Shown here in pieces: positions 23,630-35,787 of a stretch of DNA of 64,000 bases. This DNA is from Mytilus edulis (Eukaryota; Mollusca; Bivalvia; Mytilida; Mytilidae). The stretch is from contig NC_092353.1 of the NCBI RefSeq assembly GCF_963676685.1, positions 7,778,207 through 7,842,206 on the forward strand, in the 5' to 3' direction. The translations under genes were made by a program, and so were the position numbers. Each line of letters opens with the position of its first letter. Positions within the stretch are counted from its first letter, which is position 1. The notes below the pieces were generated by a model that worked only from the letters and a program-made list of their open reading frames with translations, did not search any database and had not been told where the DNA came from.

Positions 23630-23860
23630 TCGAAACAGTCGTTATACATTAAATTTGGAACACAGAATTTATTTCAAAATAGCCAGTAGCAATTTTTGTT
23701 CTTATATCTTGATTACGATACAATGAAATCTTGCCCTTGTGGTCATTCATGCGTAGTTACTTGGTACACGGAAAAAGTATGTACTATGAAAATTATAAGG
23801 CAAATTCAAGCAATTTGATTGGACGAGAAGTTGTAAGTATGTGCTAATTGTTATGGTAAA
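23630..23860 (+). repeat. Interspersed repeat, copy 1 of 2
   Basis: Shares long near-identical text with 43775-43980, including AAAATAGCCAGTAGCAATTT, TTGATTACGATACAATGAAA and CAAGCAATTTGATTGGAC. Both copies are in the same orientation. No frame. Confidence 0.8.
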
Positions 23861-24934
23861 TCGGTAAGCCGTAGAATGTTTGTTATAGTGCCTAACAAGA
23901 TTTTGTGAGGTAGACGAAATTGACTTTAAAACGATCGTATTGACTTTTGATGTGCAGAAATAGGCAGATCGGACATATTTTGACTTTAGTTACTTACTTC
24001 TTAAGTTTGGGATTAATTGTAATCAACATATTCCAATGAGACTGAAAAATGCTTTTTTTTATTATGATAAATAATAATTTTACCTGCCGTAGTCGTGCGT
24101 AAAATATATTTCGGTATTTCTCTTACGAAAATGACTTGTTTAATGGAACAAAACGTATTATTTGTAAACTTTCTCTTTACTCTTCACAATAGGCTTTTAA
24201 AAAATAACCTTTCAACTGTATATTCCGAAAATTTTGTGAAAATCGAATAAGTGGCAATTCTTACCTTTTATACCTTAACTTTCATTGATAAAACATAATA
24301 TTGACTCGTCCAGTGTCCAGTTTGAAGGTCATTTTAGTTACCGTACACATTCATGCACGTTCTAATTAATCAATAGTCATGTATGAAAAGCATAAACAAG
24401 TTTGAAGGTAAACTATAATAACAACTTAATCTAATCAAATTGCCTACGATTCAATAACAATGACCAGTCCACATCATACAAATGTATAGGGGTAAACTGG
24501 GTAGGGAGAAAATGTGAAATATATTAAGTTCATTATTTTGCAATAACGAGTAAAAATTTGTTAACCAATAGATTTGTTATAATTTCATAAACATGTCGTT
24601 ATGTATTGGTATAGTTTTTGGATCTTTCATTAGCGTATTTAAGGATGTAGAAAGTTTGGCCTTCAAAAGTCAACACAATCATTGACTTTATAAAGAAAAT
24701 TCGCCTTTTTAAAACATTGAATGTTTCACAAACAATACGCGACAACAAAGCAAAATCATTTCTTAAAACCCTGCAAAAAAAATAATTCTGATTGATGCAG
24801 TGGTACTGTCATAAATTGCACTGGAGTGAACAGTGGTACATCAAACGTCGAATTCCCTCACACAATGTTATCACACACTATAACATAGCTTTTATATAAT
24901 TGATTAACCTTCTCTCTGTTTTCGAATTGTTAAA

Positions 24935-26270
24935 ATCAATTCAATTCAATTCTTTATTACTTTAAGCACGTTATGCTTATCAGTGCAATAAATACAAATA
25001 CATTTCTATAACACAACATGACATAATACATCAGAGAAGCAAATAAATATCAAGTATTGACCAATAACAGTTTGGTCCTATGATTAAGTGCATTAAACAA
25101 GAATTTACACAAATTACGCAAATCTTTTACATTTTCAGTGCTGAGAAGTTGCACTAATTTGAACGACGATGGACGTCTATAATAATAAGGTTTAATAAAC
25201 TGTCTCCTCAAGTCTCTATAGCTTTCACATTGTAAAACAAAATGGAATTCATCTTCAGTGATATTCAAAGTACAAAGAGTACACTTTCTATCTAACCTAT
25301 TTACCCCATGATAACGGCCTACCTCAACAAACAAATTATGAGATGACAATCTAAGGCGAGTTAAATACACTCTAAAATTCATATGTTTAGTTAGATAATT
25401 CTGTAAACATACATTATTGACAATATATTTATATAAATAACACTTAGATGAAACGTTCAGTTGATCATTCAAAGTCTGTTTTGCTTGATCATATATCCTT
25501 GTTTTTACAAATAATAATAAATTTGTATCGATAATCAAATTGTCTTGGTTATACCAGATCTCATTTAAACCTAAGTTAAATAATAATTGTTGTAGTTGAT
25601 AAATCCAACTGCTTCTAATATTACAGAAATTAAACAGTTGTTCCCTGTAGCAGTTTTTAAGAATACAGTTGCTTGTGGATAACAAATTTAACCAGTACTT
25701 CACTATTTTGTACATTCTAAAATATATCAAAGGATATCTACCCAATTCAAAATAAACCATAACATTTGTTGTACATTGTTTGACACCTAATATGTTTTTG
25801 CAAAAATCAAGTTGTATTTTTTCAATATTTTGAGCTTTATGGAAGCCCCATATTTCACAACCATAACATAAAATACTGCTAATGTAAGTATCAAATAAAT
25901 TCAAATATGTAAAAACATTCAAATACAATGACGAAACCTTCGACTTTAAACTAAAAACAGCTTTTCTACTTTGCTCAGCTAAATGTTTTTGAGCTTTAAC
26001 AAATTTACCGTTAAAATTTAACAGTACACTAAGGTAACAAAATTCATCCACTATGTCAATAGCATTGCCATCATAATACCAAATTTCTTTGTCTTTTACA
26101 AAACCTCGGTTTCTAAATACCATAATTTTTGTTTTGGCAATATTTACAGTCAAACCCCATTTACAAGCATATAATAATAATGTGTCTAACATATCTTGCA
26201 AGCCAATAACTGAATCAGAAAATAAAATCATATCATCAGCATACATAAGTAAAAATAATGACAAGTCTTG
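24935..26270 (-). mobile_element. LINE 3' half: reverse transcriptase C-terminal part
   Basis: A 404-codon minus-strand frame (25050-26264) starts just before the YADD catalytic box of a reverse transcriptase (LLMYADDMILFSDS) and continues through the thumb region to a Cys/His cluster (CTLCTLNITEDEFHFVLQC). The frame is intact but lacks all RT motifs upstream of YADD because the LINE is interrupted at 26270. The 3' tail ends in tandem GAATT units (24935-24960 read in reverse), a simple-repeat tail rather than poly(A). Confidence 0.88.
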
Positions 26271-27289
26271 TATTGTGACAGATATTTGACATAAATATCA
26301 CCATCTTAGGCATTGTTCCCAGCTAGTTTCCCCATCAAGATATCCAAAGCTAGTTTCCCACAAAATGTAAAGATCCCGGAACAAACTCTCACAGATGTAA
26401 TTCGTGTGTCGAGAGTCCGAGGGAAAAGAACATCAAGCAGACCATGTTTCAGTACCCGAATATTCAAAACTAATTTTGTTATAATATTTGTTGGAGGCCC
26501 GTTAATAAATGTTGGACGCCAAACATCGACACCTATCATAACAGCATGCCAGAAACTAAGACAGTGTTTCGACAATTCGAACCGGAATATTTACAGTTGA
26601 ACATTATTTTTGTACCGTTCGGACTATTCAATTCTATATATTTCCAGTAAATGATTTATTTGTGAATAATCAGAATACACCATTGAACAATGACACAAGC
26701 TGAATATCAGAGAACTGTTACATATTATTATAAAAGAAGAACTTTTATCAACATCAGTGACATTAATATTAAATTTATATTGTTGTGTATTTTCATTGTA
26801 AACATATATTTTCAAGAAACTGTGAGTACATCAAAAGCTTATTTCTAAAATCTAAATTTTTAATTTAAAATTTTCAGCTATGAAACAAAATGTTCATTTT
26901 CATTTCACAAATCGTATTGCGTTTCATGTCTTAAAATTTTAAGAACAACTTTTCTAAAAGACTGTCTGAACAAGTTATAAAATTATGTTTTTTATAAGAT
27001 GTTGTAAAATTTTATTCATTTAAATCATCCATTGAATAATTTTTCAGAATGATGTTAATTAGAACTGAAAGTTTGTATTTCAAACGCATGTCAATATTAA
27101 TATTTGCAATCAGTCGTCTTTAAGATTAGGTTCACTTCATTAAGGGTTACATAACGTAAATATCCTTGTTTGTGAGTTACCTATTAGGAACAAGTTAGTA
27201 AAATTCTTGTTGCCATTTACTGTACATTTTGGAAAATCTAATACCGGTACAGAGTTATAATAATTCAATATATACATATATAGGCAAGC

Positions 27290-27460
27290 ATAATGCTCAG
27301 GCTACCTGAATAGCAGGAACGCCACAAATAATAGATATAATGTGTTACCTCACAAGAAGGAACGCCATACAAAATATGCGCATGGGTCACCTCAGGAGCA
27401 GGGACGCCACAATCAATTGACAAAATGGGTTACCTCAAGAGTAGGAACGCCATCAAAATG
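27290..27460 (+). repeat. Tandem repeat, about 48-bp unit
   Basis: Four units each carry a GGTTACCTCA-like phrase followed by AG-AGGAACGCCA. They lie in the interior of the composite element. Confidence 0.75.
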
Positions 27461-28589
27461 ATAAGACAGTAACTTAGAGACTGAATTGAGCAAAATCAAA
27501 TTCTATTTAAGATTATTCAAGTTTTTCATAATTCATATATTTTTGCAACATTTTGTTTAAACACTTTGCATATATTTCTAATAACATTTCATCAACTGTA
27601 AAAATTAACGTTCATTTGTAAGCATGTGAGTAACAAACTTTCAAGAACAACGATTTAAAATTAATACTTAATAGTATTTCATCATCATAACATCAATTGA
27701 AAAAAAAAAAAATTAAAAAAAAAATTAAAGAACACTAATTGAATAGTATGATTAAGGAATCTAAATAATGAAGAAAAAAAAAGAAAGAAAGAAAAAAAAA
27801 GAAAAATATTAAAATTAAGTTCAAGTTTTTTCCCCCGCTTAAAATCAAAAAGTAAATGCTGTATGTTTATGCATCCATTGGTTTTTCATCACTCAATTGC
27901 TTGTCTTCTATATTGTTTTGCGGTTTATAAATCCATTTTCAAATTAATATAGTAAACATAAAAATACACAATTTCTTTAAAATTTTCTTTATTATTTATT
28001 TTATTTTGGAGTCCAAAATTTCTAAGGAGAGTAATGTATTGTGACAGATATTTGACATAAATATTGGACATAGCTGACGTTACAAATATTATTTTCATGT
28101 CCAGTTTTTAGTTCAAGTAAACTTCACGTTGGTCAAACTAACTTTCTTTGGTCAAATAACTTTCTGATAGAACAAATATTACTTAAATCTTTGTTTGAAA
28201 GTAAAAGATGAACAAACAAGTCAACTTACGTCAATAATTTAACTTTGATAAACTATAGGGCACAAACTAGTACCAAAGTCATTAAGTGATTGCTATATAA
28301 GTAGAAATTCTGCTTTGAGACGTCAAAGTTTGAATTTTGAAACTTATAGGTAAGTCATGATTTTAAAAGTATTAAGATTTAAAGTAAATTATTTTAAAAT
28401 AAGTTTAACTAAATAAAGATAATTAATAGCCATCATAAATAAAGTTTATCAAAATATTTATTGTTTTCTGTAAGGGAAATAATTGAAAATATTTGTTTTA
28501 CTTTATTGTTGTTTGTAACTGTTTTGTATTATTTTTGTTTTTATTTATTTTATTAAAAAAGTTTGAATTTTGAAACTTATAGGTGTCAG

Positions 28590-28685
28590 TCGATCCCGGC
28601 CTGCCTCTACATCGGCAACTACGCCCGGCCTGCCTCTACATCGGCAACAACGCCCGGCCTGCCTATACAGCGGCAGCAATGCCAA
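28590..28685 (+). repeat. GC-rich 30-bp triplication
   Basis: Three tandem units of CGGCCTGCCTCTACATCGGC plus AACAACGCC, the third diverged. The composition (over 60% GC) stands out sharply from the AT-rich surroundings. Confidence 0.85.
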
Positions 28686-28855
28686 ACACCATCTTAGGCA
28701 TTGTTCCCAGATAGTTTCCCCATCAAGATATCCAAAGCTAGTTTCCCACAAAATGTAAAGATTCCGGAACAAACTCTCACAGATGTAATTCGTGTGTCGA
28801 GAGTCCGAGGGAAAAGAACATCAAGCAGACCATGTTTCAGTACCCGAATATTCAA

Positions 28856-29720
28856 CATAATAAAATTGTTATAATATATGCATCGCAAGCGAACACGTAA
28901 AGGCGCATGGTCACTAAAAGAAGTGAAGTTACACACAATAAACTGGTCTATAATGTGTAAAAAGTCATATGGAGCCAATAAGTAGTCCACAACACTCATT
29001 CCCCGGGAACCACAAAATGTATAGTCATTAGCTAAGCCATCCTTATGCCGACCGTTCAAAATACGTAGACCAGTGCTTCTACACAGATTGAACAATTTTA
29101 ACCCGAACTCATTAGTACTTTGATCTGGATTTCTTCTTACTGGTAGGTTTGTGTCACTTAAATACCCAAAAATATGGTTGAACTATCAAAAATTGGCCCA
29201 CATACATTGTCATTTTTTTTATAAAATCATTAACTATAGCAGTTCTTGCATTCATAACACCTAGTAAAAATACTCTTGACGTTTCTGATGAATATTTTTC
29301 AACAGAATTTAACAAATCATAGAATAAATCACAATCATACATTTTATAATAATTTGAATAGGCAGGAGGCAAATATACACATCCAATAAAATAATCAAAC
29401 CCACAAGTTGATATATCCTTTGACACATTGAGCCATATAATTGTATCGTTCTGAATATCAACTACTTCAACATACTTTGCAAAACAGTTTTTTATTAACA
29501 AATATAGTCCACCGCCTTGTTTATATTTACTTTTTAGTAATGGGACTGGCTTACAAATATAACCATCTACAATATCATCAAATGACTTATCAATCCAACA
29601 CTCAGACAAAATAACAATATCATATGTTTTAATGTAAGATAAAAAATTTGGCTCATTAAGTTTATCATGTAAAGCACCATTAATGTTCCAATACAAAAAG
29701 TTAATAAAGGAGATGCTTCT
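28856..29720 (-). pseudogene. LINE endonuclease domain, broken
   Basis: Minus-strand frames carry an APE-type endonuclease: MYWNINGALHDKLNEP at the start, ILSECWID, GGGLYLLIKN, and in a second piece (28860-29095) GMSVVDYLLAPYDF and SDHAPLRVRL. The second piece holds the family's final SDH motif. A frameshift at the A run near 29210 and a stop near 29160 separate the two pieces, so the enzyme is dead. It belongs to the same LINE as 24935-26270. Confidence 0.85.
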
Positions 29721-29729
29721 CGATGTGTC

Positions 29730-30014
29730 CTAGTCTGGACCTGTGTGCATATCTGCTAACACTTCAAAGCGGGATCCACTAGACGAGCCATCACTCACTG
29801 AAGATTTACTAGGTTTTATACTTGAAACGCTCGGTGTTTTTTTGGCCACTGAAAACCCTGGACCCGACGATGTATCCGACATTCTATCACCTGACTGATC
29901 ACGACGTGTAATTTTGACTAGCTCGTTTGATTTAACCACAGTCTGCTCACCATCAATAAAATAAGAAAAAACAATTGAGAATATTCCTCCGTGAGTAAGG
30001 TTTATTGTAAGCAA
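29730..30014 (-). pseudogene. Probable LINE ORF1 C-terminal fragment
   Basis: A minus-strand frame ending with a Ser/Lys-rich tail (KPSKSSVSDGSSSGSRFEVL) stops just before the ORF2 endonuclease starts. This is the position where ORF1 should end. No recognised domain remains, so the call is by position and composition. Confidence 0.5.
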
Positions 30015-30329
30015 AAGTCAAACTATATGTTGACTTCTTCAACTCTACCTTTTTTGTGTATGTTATACTGTTTATCTTTATTCTATGATTTTTATTTATG
30101 ATATAACAGTCTGAAACAAATGCATAATAATGATATTGCCATGCAATGACAATCAAATAATTTATTCAGTAAATACAAATTCACAATGCAAAAAGATATA
30201 TTTGCGAATAACGTTTTCTCACGTTTGTTGTCTCTTGAGTGTCAACATTTGTCCTTCTGATTAAAATGATTAACTGAAATCCAACTTTGATTTTTCATGT
30301 AGCTTTTGCAATAAGGATATACATGCCTC

Positions 30330-31010
30330 TTTCTCCAACAGTTGTTTTACTTGCAACTTTCTCCAACATGTGTGTTACTTGCATCTTTCTCCAACATGTG
30401 TGTTACTTGATTCTTTCTCCAACATGGGTTAAAATGAATTTATTTCAAACATGTGTTAAACATGTAGCGTTGTCGTCTAACATGGGTTTTACGTGTAGTG
30501 GTTCCGTCCAACGTGGGTTTTACATGTAACTTTCTCTAACATGGGTTTTGTAAAATGTATGTAGCTTTGTCGTCCGACATGGAATTTTATATGTTGTTTT
30601 GTCGTCCAACATGGGTTTTACACGTAGCTTTGTCCAACATGGGTTTAACATATAGGTATTTCGTCCAATATCGATTTTACATGTAGCTTTGTCCAACATG
30701 GGTTTTACATGTAGCTTTGTCCAACATGGGTTTAACATATAGCTTTGTCCAATATGGGTTTTACATGAAGCTTTACCCAACATAGGTTTTACATGTAGCT
30801 TTGTCCAACATGGGTTTTACATGTAGCTTTGTCCTTGTCCAACATAGGGTTTACATGTAGCTTTGTCCAACATGGGTTTTACATAAAGCTTGTCCAACAT
30901 GGGTTTCCATGTAGCTTTGTCCAACATAGGGTTTACATGTAGCTTTGTCCAACATGGGTTTTACATGTAGCTTTGTCCAACATGGGTTTTACATGTAGCT
31001 TTGTTCAATA
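30330..31010 (+). repeat. Minisatellite, 28-bp unit
   Basis: About 24 units of CTTTGTCCAACATGGGTTTT + ACATGTAG. The left third (30330-30600) has older, more varied units (TTTCTCCAACATGTGTGTTAC type); the right part is nearly homogeneous, as if recently expanded. Open frames on it are repeat artefacts. Confidence 0.95.
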
Positions 31011-31193
31011 ATGGTATACTTCTTTTGCTCATCAGCTTCTCGTGTACCGAATAATACTAGAGGGCATTTAGTTAATAAGCTATAAACAGTCATCTTATGT
31101 GAATAAAAGTAGTACCATCATTTAAATATTGTTGATTTACTTAAAACAATATTTTTTTTCGATTGTTTACACATCCTTGTATTATCATCGTAG

Positions 31194-31368
31194 GTAGTAA
31201 AGCTGGCACAGACAAGGGCATTCAGCAATGAGTTTACTATAACTCAAATATTATTGCATCCAAAGAGTACTGGCAGCATAAGATTAAAGAGTAAAGACCC
31301 GTTTGTTCATCCGATAATCGACCCTAACTACCTGATTCATCGCCATGATATAGATATTTTAACTTTTG
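31194..31368 (+). pseudogene. Orphan GMC oxidoreductase exon (exon 9 homologue)
   Basis: After an acceptor (TTATCATCGTAG) the frame reads a segment with LLHPKSTGSIRLKSKDPF and DPNYL. This matches exon 9 of the oxidoreductase at 49083-49257 ([23 protein letters not shown]). The length to the expected splice point is exactly the same, 175 nt, with the same phase. At that point the GT donor of the gene is replaced by AA, so the exon could not splice. No neighbouring oxidoreductase exon is seen within several kb. It is best read as a relic of a duplicated gene, in opposite orientation to the intact copy. Confidence 0.8.
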
Positions 31369-31519
31369 AAACGTATATTGCCTCTTTTTATTTCCAGCCA
31401 TTTTGCTTAATTATTGTTATAATTATCAACGTTTACATGTTTTTGCCATATGCACAGTCCGCCTTCTGTTAAAATCAGATTTTTTTAGTATACGGACGAA
31501 TTTTATATATCGTAAATTA

Positions 31520-31556
<37 letters not shown>

Positions 31557-31624
31557 AGATGATATATATATAATGTAAAAATATGATCGACATTGCTAAT
31601 ATTTATGAATATAACAAGTGTTTT

Positions 31625-31855
31625 CAGCCATGTATCACCTTCACCGGTGATCCGATGGATGTATCTGTTAAAATGGTGTCAATTGTTTAAAAGACGTTTG
31701 TAAAACAATTTCTCTTACTGCATCCTACAATCCTTAACGATACTTATTAAGCTAATCTGTAATCAATTCAATCATTATGCCTAACATATATTGTACTGTG
31801 TCACAACTTTTGATTCTTTTACCGACGAGTTATTAACACTGAATTATTCGTTCAC
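31625..31855 (+). repeat. SINE body/tail copy
   Basis: TGTATCACCTTCACCGGTGA followed by about 200 bp matches the stretch at 37081-37316, where it directly follows a tRNA-like head. Here the head is missing. Confidence 0.7.
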
Positions 31856-32674
31856 TCAAATAATAATGATGCTTGTCATCAAATGATTTAACCGAGGTCC
31901 AATAATCATGATAGTATCCAACTATATTTTATTTGAAAAATAGAGAAAATAATTTGTACTTATATTATATAGAAAATGATACATGAGGTATAATAAAAGA
32001 TAATTATACATTCCTCCGTACGTTTTGCCAATGTGATCACTATCTTATAGTGACAAAATTAGTACGTTATATCAACTGTAAGTCAGCGAACTGGCTTCAA
32101 CAATGAGCAAATTCCATACAGTATAGCAAGCAATACAAGACCCCGACATGACGAATTGCAAATCAATTCAAACCAGAAAGTCGTTCAACTTTCAGTAAAA
32201 TACAATACACGAAAACAAACCTGACTAATTATAAACTTCTGTATGAATCTATTTCTTATATAACCATGGATATGTTAGATATGTCGTTACCATAATCCCT
32301 TCTGTGTTTTTCGATAATGAAATGTTTATCAAATGCGAACTTTCATCGAATTATACCTGCATTTATAAATATGACTGGTTCCATTAGATCAGCAAAACCT
32401 GTTTATTCTTTCAGAGCACTTGAGTTCCCTTAGGTGTTTTTTTTTCAGTGCATCAATTGTTATGTATATTTATCTTTATGTCTGTGGTGGTTTTGTTTTA
32501 CTTCTTTCTTTGACCTTTGTGTGATCTGTATTTGTATTGCCCCCTTGATAAATTGTCTCCCTTGATAAATTGTCTCCCTTTTTCAATAGAATGTCGATCT
32601 TCAGCCCATATCAATATTGTTTTTGTATTCTCCTGGTACAAACCGCTCATCAATGTAGACATAAAACAAATACT

Positions 32675-32760
32675 TGCACCTAATTACCAAGTATAATCAA
32701 TACTTGTACCAAATATCCAAATATAACCAATAATTGTACCAAATATCCAAGTATACATGA
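32675..32760 (+). repeat. Short tandem repeat, about 27-bp unit
   Basis: Three units of TTGTACCAAATATCCAAGTA type in a row. Confidence 0.7.
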
Positions 32761-34049
32761 ATGCTCTGAATATACACGCCATAAATAGCTATAATAAATA
32801 CCAAAGACTTTTTAAAGTTGATAGTCGCACGACAACGCCGATGCTCCATATTTAATAAGAAATAAACAAAATTCATACATATATATCTACACATTTCATA
32901 TATAATTCAAACATCAGTATCAAACAAAAAACTCTCCAAATATAAAGCTTAATTAAATTTAACCAGAATTAAAATTTACCCAGAAAATTCGACTGCTCAG
33001 ATTGACGATGTCGTGCTGAATGATAATATAGGCAATACAATACCGCGATAATTGATAATTGTACTGTGTTGTCTTAAGAGAAAATTTGCATTACTGGGGG
33101 GGGGGGGGGGCATATTATGAAATACTCAAATACCATTTTAAGAAACATCTATAATGTATAGACATCAACTACACAAAACAACTGTTTGTTATATATTCGT
33201 AAGTGACATGGAGTCATATGAGAATTTTCTCGTCTATGGAGAAAAAAAATGTCCACAAGCGTTATTAACTTATAAATTTGTAAATGGAAACGGGGATCGT
33301 GTCAAAGAGACAACAACCCGACCATAGAAAAAATAACAGCAGAAGGTCACCAACAGGTCTTCAATGTATTTAACATTTAACTTAACTTATTTAACATTTG
33401 TACAAAAACTGTACCTGATGTGTTGGAGTAATATTTCTATATATTTCTACAAAACGAAAGATCGAGAGAGAAAAATAATTTTAGGTCTATATGTTAGCAA
33501 ACATTTCATTATATTTGAGGAGTATTTGTGTTACTATCTTCATAAGCTTTGTAAAATTGAATCGGGTTTCAACTGTTCATTTCGCCCCGATATAGCCTTT
33601 TTGTGCTAATGCGGCGTAAAACAACCAACAACCAATCAATCAATCAACTGTATATCTCAGCACCATTGATAATGATATGCAGACAAATCTCGTGTATGAT
33701 GGGCCTCAATAACAGCCTTATATCTTTGTTTGTTTTTCCACTAAGATAGGTATGATAAATCCAATGTTATCTAGCCGCAATCAAGGGACATAAGCTTTAC
33801 TGAAATGGCTAAATCCGACAAAACACAAACTGAATTTCAAAAGTCAAATTATACTATCATCGTCTATCATTTCTACCTACAGTGAAGTTATTATAATAAC
33901 TTAAAAAAAGTCTGAACTAAGTTGTCAATAGCTACATGTAGGATATAACATCCGAAAAAGTCCTAACGGGACAATGACTTATAGAAACTGAAATCTGCTG
34001 AATAACACAATATTTTTTATGCCAGGCACGAGTTTCGCTTATACAAGAA

Positions 34050-34740
34050 TTAGCAGTGTAAGTAAAATCACAAACATACTGAACTCCGAGGAAAATTCAA
34101 TCGGAAAGTTCCTAATTACATGGCAAAATCAAATGACAAAACAAATCAAATCAAATGAATGGACAACAACTGTCATATTCTTGACTTGGTACAGTGTTTA
34201 CATCTAAACATAGTTTTGTGTGGACGTAGCGCGCGTCTGGTGTATACAAATATTTGTCAACCTGTTACCTTTGGATGGCTATTATTCGTTTCTTTCTCTG
34301 TCCTCTATATATTTTCTCCCATTTATCGGTTTATTTATTGTAACCCTGTCGTGTATTGTTGTAATTTAAATGTTATAATTAACACTGCCATTCAAGCGGG
34401 AGGTTTGGCATGCCACAAAACCAGGTTCAACCTACCATTTCTTCATTAAATGACCTGTACCAAGTCAGGTAAATGGCCATTGTTACATTATAGTTCGTTT
34501 CTCTGAGAATTATGTTTCGGTGTTGTGTCTCTGTTTTGTCTTAGTTCTCTTATATTTGATACCTTTCCCTCAGTTTTAGTTTGTAACCCGTATTTGTTTT
34601 TTTCTCTATCGAATTGAAAAATGTCAACAGCGGCATACTACTGTTGCCTTCATTTGGAACAGGCATTTTCAATTGTAGAAAATGGTGGATTGAACCTGGT
34701 TTTATACATGTAGCGCTAAACCTCGCCTAATAAAAAAAAA
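34050..34740. repeat. Cluster of R2 and related repeat pieces
   Basis: A forward R2 5' part (34050-34200), an inverted piece (about 34390-34440, GGTTTGGCATGCCACAAAAC), the 'cggcatactactgttgcc' repeat (34640-34660) and a forward R2 piece (34670-34730, GGTGGATTGAACCTGGTTTT) are nested together. Confidence 0.6.
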
Positions 34741-35710
34741 GTCATAAGAACACTGATGTACGCTTTTGAAGAGCATTGAATACTCAACATAGTTTGCCAA
34801 ATATAGCTATGGTTATCTATTTTAAGTTTAATATTCTTAGTATTCCGAAAAATTTAAAGACTTGTAATCACATGATATATTGATTTGACAATATCAAGAT
34901 GGGCATGGACCTTTGAGCGAAACTGAAACAAAAAACACGTATAGTTATTTGGTCGCAGACATCAAACCTAACATCTTAGCGCCATAATATTAAGCTTACA
35001 TTTATTTTCAAAGAAGACGTTTGAGCGAAATTTCCTGCGATTCTTTTATATCTTGCCACTTGGGATCTTTATACTAATCCATGTACATGTTAAAATGAAT
35101 ATAATGTTAGTCGAGACTTATGAGGGGGAAAAAAGTCTTTTTGTGACAGTTGCCATTTATTGATAGAGTTTAATACAAACTAAAAGGAGGAGATATCCCC
35201 CCTGAGATGTACGAGAAAAACTTTCGTCTTAAAAATCTAATGTTATAATTTGTTCGTTATAAACTCTTTAATGTTTATTTCCTACTCGAAATCTTACGTG
35301 CAATTCCCCGTGAAGAGGATGGTAACATATTATATGTGGCGAATAGACAAGGTACTCCTTCGTCATACTCTCTTTTAGTTCACATTCATTTCCTATGCTT
35401 ACTTCTATTTTCACTCGAATATCCCTTACATTGGAGTTAAAACGTTCTTTTTCACCATACACATGACCATTTAGCTCAAATGTCACATGCCTATCTAGGA
35501 TTATTCATTTCAACATATATGGTACTGTCACATGCACACAAGATTGACCTACATTGTCCAAGTTAAAAAAAAATCTTATGTCGACGTGATGCGCGTCTGC
35601 TATACTTATTTATAAGCCTGGATGTTTTATAATTGTTTTCTACTTTAATCTTTTAAATGTCAACCACTGTTATCCTATTTCAACACATGCTATGATAGAA
35701 GATATCAGAT

Positions 35711-35750
35711 TTCATTTTAATGTTTTAAATATCGATACGACTACAACATT
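35711..35750 (+). promoter_or_regulatory. 5'-leader block conserved between lectin paralogues
   Basis: TTTAATGTT-TAA-ATATCGATAC followed by GACTACAACAT matches the block at 59135-59176 upstream of lectin B, 37 and 63 nt before the respective ATG. It is probably leader or promoter-proximal sequence kept since the duplication. Confidence 0.5.
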
Positions 35751-35787
35751 TTTATTTGAATTATTAATTTTCAACATTGATACTACG

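Larger units (their letters stand above)
26271..28855. mobile_element. Composite element bounded by direct repeats, inside the LINE
   Basis: A 28-nt block (26271-26298) and a 169-nt block (26299-26467) are contiguous on the left. The same two blocks recur on the right at 28037-28064 and 28687-28855, there separated by 622 bp. The LINE endonuclease lies directly right of the element and the LINE reverse transcriptase directly left. The 622-bp insert holds a TATATAA box (28294-28300), a 26-nt direct repeat (28325-28350 and 28558-28583) and a GC-rich triplication. This resembles a retroelement with unequal LTR-like ends, but no integrase, protease or primer-binding site is seen, so the class is open. 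Confidence 0.55.
31369..35700. other. Intergenic, repeats only
   Basis: Contains a 33-A tract (31522-31554), a SINE tail (31625-31855), tandem CCAAATATCCAAGTATA units (about 32675-32760), a G15 tract and R2-related pieces at 34050-34740. No exon recognised; the minus-strand frame at 35268-35486 has no family resemblance. Confidence 0.55.

Noticed and set aside
26306-26600. Open frames on both strands of the 169-bp repeated block
   Set aside because: Neither strand's translation resembles a known family; conservation is explained by the DNA duplication.
30287-30783. Open frames across 30287-30529 and 30520-30783
   Set aside because: They translate the 28-bp minisatellite and its degenerate edge.
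35692-35787. Upstream in-frame Met for lectin A
   Set aside because: The paralogue conserves the block as DNA but not the frame, and the signal peptide begins at the downstream Met.
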